Of a stretch of DNA of 64,000 nucleotides, positions 59,489 through 64,000 are shown piece by piece. The stretch is from Flexivirga endophytica (GTDB lineage: Bacteria; Actinomycetota; Actinomycetes; Actinomycetales; Dermatophilaceae): contig NZ_BMHI01000003.1 in NCBI RefSeq assembly GCF_014640635.1, positions 372,001 through 436,000 on the forward strand, written 5' to 3'. The notes beneath the pieces are model-generated. The model ran no database searches, was not told where the DNA came from, and saw only the letters and a program-made list of their open reading frames with translations. The position numbers were made by a program, and so were the translations under genes. Position 1 is the first letter of the stretch; each line of letters starts with the position of its first letter.

Positions 59489-60583
59489 TCAGCCTGCGCG
59501 GTTCGCGAAATCGGCCGCCACCTGGAGCAGGCGGTCGGTGGCCTCGACCTCGCCGACGCTGCACCGGACCCCGTCCCCGGCGAATGGACGCACCACGACG
59601 CCCGCGGCCTCCGCGGCAGCGGCGAAGTCGAGTGTCTTGTCGCCGAGCGGCAGCCAGACGAAGTTGGCCTGGGTGTCGGGCACCGGATAGCCCAGGTCAC
59701 GCAGCCCGATCAGTAGTCGGTCGCGCTCGGCGACCAGTGCCTGCACCCGCTCGTCGAGCTCGTCGTATGCCGCCAGGCTCGCGATCGCGGCCTGCTGCGC
59801 GACGTGCGAGACACCGAAGGGCACCGCGGCCGTGCGCAGCGCCGAAGCCACCTGCTCGTGCGCGATGCAGTAGCCCACCCGCAGTCCGGCGAGACCGTAG
59901 GCCTTCGAAAACGTCCGCAACACAGCGACATTCGGGTGGGAGCGCCATACAGCGAGGGCGTCGGCGGCATCAGCGTCGTGATTGAACTCCAGGTAGGCCT
60001 CGTCGAGCACGACCAACACGTCCGACGGCACCCGCTCGAGGAACTCCTCGAGCTCGTCGGCACGAACTGCCGGGCCGGTCGGGTTGTTGGGGCTGCAGAC
60101 GATGACCAGCCGGGTGCGCTCGGTGATGGCGTCGGCCATCGCCTTCAGGTCGTGCCGTGCCTCGCCGTCGAGTGGCACCTGCAGCCCGGTGGCGCCGGAC
60201 AGCCCGACGACGATCGGGTAGGCCTCGAACGAGCGCCACGCGTAGACGACCTCGTCACCCGGGCCACTGGTGATCTGCAGCAACGTGCCGAGCAGGCCGA
60301 CGCTGCCGGTGCCGGTGGCGACCTGGTCGGCGTCGACGTCGAAGCGCTGTGCGATCGCCTCCCGCAACGCGACCGTGCCCATGTCGGGGTAGCGGTTCAT
60401 GCTCAGCATCGCGTCCTGCACGACCTGGAGCACGGACGGCAACGGCGGGTACGGGTTCTCGTTGCTGCTGATCTTGTATGTCGTCCGCCCGGGCTGCTCG
60501 GCTGCCGGCTTGCCCGCGACGTAACGGGGGATGGACTCGAGGGTCGCTCGCAGTCGGACGGTCCCCGGTGTGGCGTCAGTCAT
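59489..60583 (-). CDS. Histidinol-phosphate / aromatic aminotransferase (HisC/Pat type)
   Basis: 364-residue fold-type I PLP aminotransferase. Motifs are [16 protein letters not shown], the PLP-contact Asp/Tyr in [14 protein letters not shown] and [11 protein letters not shown], and the PLP Lys in [19 protein letters not shown]. Standalone HisC-like genes outside the his operon in actinobacteria usually encode aromatic amino acid (phenylalanine) aminotransferase Pat; histidinol-phosphate activity cannot be excluded. It diverges from the small membrane protein gene and lies upstream of bkdABC on the same strand, but 212 bp away. Confidence 0.9.
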   Translation of the reverse strand: MTDATPGTVRLRATLESIPRYVAGKPAAEQPGRTTYKISSNENPYPPLPSVLQVVQDAMLSMNRYPDMGTVALREAIAQRFDVDADQVATGTGSVGLLGTLLQITSGPGDEVVYAWRSFEAYPIVVGLSGATGLQVPLDGEARHDLKAMADAITERTRLVIVCSPNNPTGPAVRADELEEFLERVPSDVLVVLDEAYLEFNHDADAADALAVWRSHPNVAVLRTFSKAYGLAGLRVGYCIAHEQVASALRTAAVPFGVSHVAQQAAIASLAAYDELDERVQALVAERDRLLIGLRDLGYPVPDTQANFVWLPLGDKTLDFAAAAEAAGVVVRPFAGDGVRCSVGEVEATDRLLQVAADFANRAG

Positions 60584-60657
60584 ACTTCCGCAGCTTAGAA
60601 CCCTGCGGCGAGCGCGTTCGAAGTGGCTGCTGACGTCATACGTGACAAGCTGGAGGT

Positions 60658-61053
60658 ATGAAGAACTTCCTGGTCAAAACCGGAATCAACGCCGTCGCGC
60701 TGTGGATCACGGCGATCGTCGTGCCGGGCATCACCCTGGCCGAGGCCGACAAGTCGACCAGCTCAAAGGTGTTGTCGATCATCGTCGTCGCACTCGTCTT
60801 CGCCGTCATCAACGTGATCGTGAAGCCGATCGCGCACTTCTTCTCGTTCCCGCTGATCGTGCTGACGCTGGGGTTGTTCACCTTCATCGTCAACGCATTC
60901 ATGCTGCAGATCCTGTCGTGGCTGTCCGACTCGCTCGGTCTGGCCTTCCACGTCGACGACTTCTTCTGGGCGGCCGTGCTCGGTGCCCTGGTCGTGTCGT
61001 TCATCAGCATGCTGGTCAACATGCTCCTCCCGGACTCCCTCGAGCAGCACTGA
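60658..61053 (+). CDS. Phage holin family 4-like small membrane protein
   Basis: 131-residue protein with four hydrophobic segments ([86 protein letters not shown]). The NxxxKPI and [20 protein letters not shown] pattern identifies the Phage_holin_4_2/YvlD family. Despite the name these are ordinary chromosomal membrane proteins of unknown role in most bacteria. TGGAGG precedes the ATG. No phage genes are nearby. Confidence 0.9.
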   Translation: MKNFLVKTGINAVALWITAIVVPGITLAEADKSTSSKVLSIIVVALVFAVINVIVKPIAHFFSFPLIVLTLGLFTFIVNAFMLQILSWLSDSLGLAFHVDDFFWAAVLGALVVSFISMLVNMLLPDSLEQH

Positions 61054-61147
61054 ATTTGTTCGGCTCACGGGCGTCCGCTTCTCGTTCGGTCGCCGGAACC
61101 TTGCCTGTCGCCTTCGGTTACCGCATTGAGGTCGTCCCCTACAGCGA

Positions 61148-62092
61148 TCACCACCGCGGTGGGCGGCCGTCCTCCAGGTAGACGGTCCCCGTGCCGGCGT
61201 CGAGCGCGGCACACGCCTGCCGCGCGACCCGCACCGTGTAGTCGGCCGCGTGCTCGGCCAACTCCGAGTCGTCGCACCAGTGCACGGCCCGGATCTCCCG
61301 CGCCTCCAGTTGTATGGCGCCCAGGTCCGCCGCCGGCACGGTCACCTCGAAGAGGAACAACGTCGCGTCGTCCCAGCCGCGCCAGGCGGGCAACCAGCTC
61401 ACGGCCGCGAGGGACCGGACCTCTGCGGTGACCCCCAGCTCCTCATGAAGCTCGCGCACGACCGCTGTCGCGGGCGACTCCTGTGGATCGACGACCCCGC
61501 CGGGCAGATCCCAGGGCTTCTTGTAGACCAGCTCACACACCAGCAGGCAGCCGGCGTCGTCACGGATCAGCGCCTGCGCGATGGCGCGCTTGGTGGGCAA
61601 CGAGCTGTTCAGCCAGGCGGTGAACGCGTCACGGGTGCCGGGCTCGGGATCGGTCGAGAGGCGGCCGAGGACGACGCCGTCGACGCCGTCCCGAAAGCCG
61701 CGCAGCACCCCTTCGGTGCGCAGCCCGGCCTGGGCGGCGGTCCGCAACGCCGGCCGGTTGGTGCGGGCGACATACGCCTCGATGCGGCGCAGTCCGAGAT
61801 CGGTGAAGCCGTGCTCGACGACTGCGCGGAGTGCACTCGCAGCGAGGCCGCGCCCGCGGGACTCGGGGCGCAGTTGCCACGCGAGTTGCCCTGCGCCGTC
61901 ACGGTGTTCGGGTAGCCGCAGCGCGACGACACCGGCCTGCTCGTCCCCGTCGTCGATGGCGAACGCGTGGACGTGCTCGTCCGACACCCAGCCAGGGACG
62001 TCGCCCTCCGGCTGCGGCACCGAGCCGGGCGCCATCCGGCGCAACTCGCGGCCGTCGCCGAGGATCGGTGCGTGATGCGGCGCCTGCGTCAT
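61148..62092 (-). CDS. GNAT acetyltransferase-NUDIX hydrolase fusion
   Basis: 314-residue two-domain protein. Residues ~1-160 are GNAT-like: LAWQLRPESRGRGLAASALRAVVEHGFTDLGLRRIEAYVARTNRPALRTAAQAGLRTEGVLRG contains the acetyl-CoA loop (RGRGLA). Residues ~170-314 are a NUDIX domain; the Nudix box is GGVVDPQESPATAVVRELHEELG, with the catalytic Glu residues intact. It probably combines N-acetylation with hydrolysis of a nucleoside-diphosphate-linked substrate; neither substrate is known. ATG 62092 is the start matching the GNAT fold; an earlier in-frame ATG (62227) adds unrelated sequence from the transposon-derived region. Confidence 0.85.
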   Translation of the reverse strand: MTQAPHHAPILGDGRELRRMAPGSVPQPEGDVPGWVSDEHVHAFAIDDGDEQAGVVALRLPEHRDGAGQLAWQLRPESRGRGLAASALRAVVEHGFTDLGLRRIEAYVARTNRPALRTAAQAGLRTEGVLRGFRDGVDGVVLGRLSTDPEPGTRDAFTAWLNSSLPTKRAIAQALIRDDAGCLLVCELVYKKPWDLPGGVVDPQESPATAVVRELHEELGVTAEVRSLAAVSWLPAWRGWDDATLFLFEVTVPAADLGAIQLEAREIRAVHWCDDSELAEHAADYTVRVARQACAALDAGTGTVYLEDGRPPRW

Positions 62093-62400
62093 ACTCGCAG
62101 CCTGCCAGACCGGCCCGGCTCCTTGTCTCGTGACGGACAGCAGGGATTGGTGCTCCCGTTGCGTGTCAAGCTGTTTGGAGCCATAGGCGGAGGTGGTAGG
62201 CGAGCTCGCCGTTGGGTCGGCGGCCAAGTTCGAGTTCGCCGATCGCGCTGGCCGCAGGCCAGATGCTCGGCGGCGGTCAAGGTCAGATTTCTTGGCTCGG
62301 CGAGCGGGTCGCAGGTCGCTTTAGTCGGGCACGACGCATGGTCCCGTCGGGCTTTGAAGATCTGCCTGGCGATCGCACGTTTAAGCGGTCGGAAGCGGCG
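62093..62400. other. Non-coding or decayed stretch left of the IS remnants
   Basis: No intact gene. On the minus strand a C-terminus-like stretch (AIGELELGRRPNGELAYHLRLWLQ, ending in TGA near 62170) follows a different-frame stretch (EPRNLTLTAAEHLA), which looks like one gene broken by a frameshift. I do not recognise the family. It adjoins a decayed transposase and is probably part of the same degraded insertion region. Confidence 0.4.
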
Positions 62401-62728
62401 GCGATGGTCCACCTGTTAGCTAGACGCCGGTCGCGGAAAGCCCGGGCGACGTTCATCGTGCCGCCCCGGTCCAGTGACCGGATGACTAGGTACGGGCATT
62501 TGAGCGCTGCTTGCTCGTTGGGGAGGCGGCCTCGGCCCGGACCGACACCGTTAGCGAGCATTCAGCGATTCGATTGCTCTGGGAGAGAACAGGATTCATT
62601 GGGGGCTCCGCGTCGCAGGACAGGAACAGGGTGAACTCTTGCCGGGCGTTGGTCCACAACCCGGATCAGCGCCAAGTACCGCCCTCCAAGGGCGGTGAAC
62701 TTCTCGGACTCCGCTAGACGGTATGGCG
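62400..62728 (-). pseudogene. Decayed IS256-family transposase fragment
   Basis: Reading the minus strand through several frames gives pieces that line up in order with the C-terminal third of IS256/mutator-type transposases: RLAESEKFTALGGRYLALIR, then WTNARQEFTLFLSCDAE in a second frame, then RGRLPNEQAALKCPYLVIRS and LANRWTI in a third. The usual text would be close to RYPAIIRLW.NAW.EF.PFL and F.NE.AALKCLYLV.RSLD. At least two frameshifts and the loss of the 5' two-thirds make it non-functional. It is cut at its 5' side where the IS3-family element begins (about 62729). Confidence 0.68.
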
Positions 62729-62804
62729 TGACCCGGTCGGTGTGACGGGGTTGTGATTCACCCCGGGTTTTCTGGAGGCTCATTGACCGGAAGGATGATG
62801 AGTC

Positions 62805-63152
62805 ATGGCAGCACCACGGAAGTACCCGGAAGAGTTGAAGGAGCGGGCGACGCGGCTGGCGATGGACGCTCGCGCGGATGCCTCGACGCGGCGTGGCGCG
62901 ATCGCTCGGATCCCGGAGCAGTTGGATGTGCATCCGGAGGCGTTGCGCAACTGGGTTCGCGTCGCTGAAGGTGGCCGCCCGCGGTCACGAACGTCGCTGC
63001 CTGCTGGTAGCAACGCGCCGGCGGACGAGGTCAGTGATCGGGAGCGCGTGATCGCGCTGGAAAGAGAAGTGCGTGAGTTGAAGCGGGCGAACACGATCCT
63101 GCGGCAGGCCGCGACTTTTTTCGGCGCGGAGCTCGACCGCCAACAGCACTGA
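62805..63152 (+). CDS. IS3-family transposase OrfA
   Basis: 115-residue DNA-binding subunit. The N-terminal helix-turn-helix (MAAPRKYPEELKERATRLAMDAR, then RIPEQLDVHPEALRNWVRVAEG) and the C-terminal leucine-zipper coiled coil (ERVIALEREVRELKRANTILRQAATFFGAELDRQQ) are standard for IS3 OrfA proteins. GGAAGGATGATGAGTC precedes the ATG. It ends at TGA 63150-63152, overlapping the orfB frame by a few bases, the normal set-up for a -1 programmed frameshift making OrfAB. Confidence 0.93.
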   Translation: MAAPRKYPEELKERATRLAMDARADASTRRGAIARIPEQLDVHPEALRNWVRVAEGGRPRSRTSLPAGSNAPADEVSDRERVIALEREVRELKRANTILRQAATFFGAELDRQQH

Positions 63153-64000
63153 AGGTCCGGTTCGTCACCGAGCACAAGGACGAGCACAAGGACGAGCACG
63201 GGGTCGAGCCGATCATCGCCGCACTGGAGGGCACGTGCGCGCAGATTGCCCCGAGCACCTATTACGCGGCACGCTCCCGGCCAGCCTCGGCCAGGGCCGT
63301 CCGCGACGTGGCCACGACGGCGCGGATCCGCCCGCACACGCGAAGAACTATCACGTGTACGGAGCGCGGAAGGTGTGGAAAGACCTTGCTCGAGAACGAG
63401 ATTCACGGATCCGCGCAGCCACGGTCGCCGTCCCGTCAGTAGCTGCGCATTCCGTCGTTGCGTTACCGGATCCGGTGATCGTGCCGCCTGCGGTGGCGCG
63501 ATGCACGGTGGAGCGGTTGATGCGCGCCGACGGCTTGCGTGGTGCGTGCAAGGCCAAGAGCCCGCGCACCACCAAACCAGCGCCGGAGACCGACCGTCCC
63601 GGCGACCGGGTGCACCGCGACTTCACCGCGACGGCCCCCAACCGGCTGTGGGTTGCCGACATCACGTACATCAGAACGTGTTCGGGGTGGGTGTACGCGG
63701 CATTCGTGATGGACATGTTCTCCCGGCGAATCACCGGCTGGCAGGTCAGTACCAGCCTGCACACCAACCTGGCCTACGACGCACTGGAGATGGGGTTGTG
63801 GCAGCAAGCCCGCGCCGGCCGGGACGTGACCGGCCTGACCCATCACAGCGACCGCGGCGTGCAATACCGGGCCATCCGCTACACCGACCGGCTCGACGAA
63901 GTCGAAGCCGTCGCTTCCGTTGGCACGAAAGGAGATTCGTACGACGCCGCCGCAGAAGCGCTCAACTCGACGTTCAAGGCCGAGCTGATCCGCAACCGGC
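63149..64000 (+). pseudogene. IS3-family transposase OrfB, frameshifted and with an internal insertion, cut by window edge
   Basis: DDE integrase of the IS3 element. It begins in the -1 frame (LKVRFVTEHKDEH...GVEPIIAALEGTCAQIAPSTYYAARSRP), shifts frame near 63331-63337, and continues as HAKNYHVYGARKVWKDLARE. About 90 extra bases (roughly 63399-63492) then separate this from VARCTVERLMRADGLRG, two parts normally joined by a few residues. The integrase core follows with the first Asp in RLWVADITYI, the second in HHSDRGVQYR and the Glu in DSYDAAAEALNS. A 12-bp tandem repeat (gagcacaaggac, about 2.6 copies, 63170-63201) expands the N-terminus. Non-functional as read. Confidence 0.8.

Larger units (their letters stand above)
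62729..64000 (+). mobile_element. IS3-family insertion sequence, right end outside the window
   Basis: OrfA (62805-63152) and a -1 frame orfB (63149 onward) identify an IS3-family element. A plausible left end is tgacccggtcgg at 62729, since IS3 ends begin with TG and similarity to the IS256 remnant stops just there. The right inverted repeat is beyond the window, so the exact ends cannot be checked. orfB is disrupted, so the element is probably immobile unless transposase is supplied elsewhere. Confidence 0.7.

Noticed and set aside
60658-61053. Holin-like gene as a sign of a prophage
   Set aside because: The family is a widespread chromosomal membrane protein; no other phage genes are around it.

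Overview
The window is high-GC DNA from an actinobacterium. The evidence is GTG/TTG starts, short leaders, an actinobacterial-type ergothioneine gene pair, mycothiol-enzyme and DHA2/LAL/PadR families, and a fused CopD-CtaG protein. The overall gene style resembles Dermacoccaceae or related Micrococcales, but that placement is an inference. No rRNA, tRNA or CRISPR array was recognised. Most of the window is densely packed chromosome; the last 2 kb is mobile-element debris.

Layout. 1-6739: phenylacetate catabolism. The minus-strand operon paaABCDE plus thiolase paaJ (cut by the left edge) diverges from paaZ across a putative TetR-type operator. 6749-19229: housekeeping and miscellaneous genes: lipoprotein, Fur-family regulator, CYTH phosphatase-like protein, FadE5-like acyl-CoA dehydrogenase behind a doubled palindromic operator, Tat-exported neutral ceramidase, aroQ, an NHLRC2-like thioredoxin/NHL protein, ergothioneine genes egtB-egtD, and a LysE exporter. 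19231-28115: nitrilase-like amidohydrolase, CopD-CtaG, mycothiol-dependent isomerase family protein, MarR-DHA2 efflux operon, XRE regulator, and a secreted papain-like protease with a membrane-anchored partner.

28183-41787 is a taurine/sulfoacetaldehyde island: APC permease, xsc, IclR regulator with CobS-like AAA+ and CobT-like VWA proteins, VapBC toxin-antitoxin, pta, ald, tpa and a MocR-type TauR. Together Tpa, Ald, Xsc and Pta would turn taurine into sulfite, ammonium and acetyl-CoA. 41794-48947 is a second catabolic island: MHS permease, ADHFE1-like hydroxyacid-oxoacid transhydrogenase, IclR and GntR regulators, and a fused FAD/4Fe-4S D-2-hydroxyglutarate dehydrogenase-like enzyme. The transhydrogenase and the flavoenzyme would form a 2-oxoglutarate/D-2-hydroxyglutarate cycle that oxidises 4-hydroxybutyrate.

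49123-53543: an exported SELENBP1/methanethiol-oxidase-like protein in one operon with a large LuxR-type ATPase regulator. 53672-61053: PadR regulator and DUF2306 membrane protein, branched-chain 2-oxoacid dehydrogenase E1alpha-E1beta-E2, a HisC/Pat aminotransferase, and a small membrane protein. 61148-64000: a GNAT-NUDIX fusion, then a decayed IS256-type transposase, apparently interrupted by a degenerate IS3-family element that runs off the right edge.

Structural points of note: two copies, in opposite orientation, of a 94-bp intergenic palindromic element (10474-10567 and 48980-49073); a 22-bp perfect palindrome covering the start codons of two divergent genes (46100-46121); and frame-independent enrichment of GTATG/CATAC with scarcity of GTACG.
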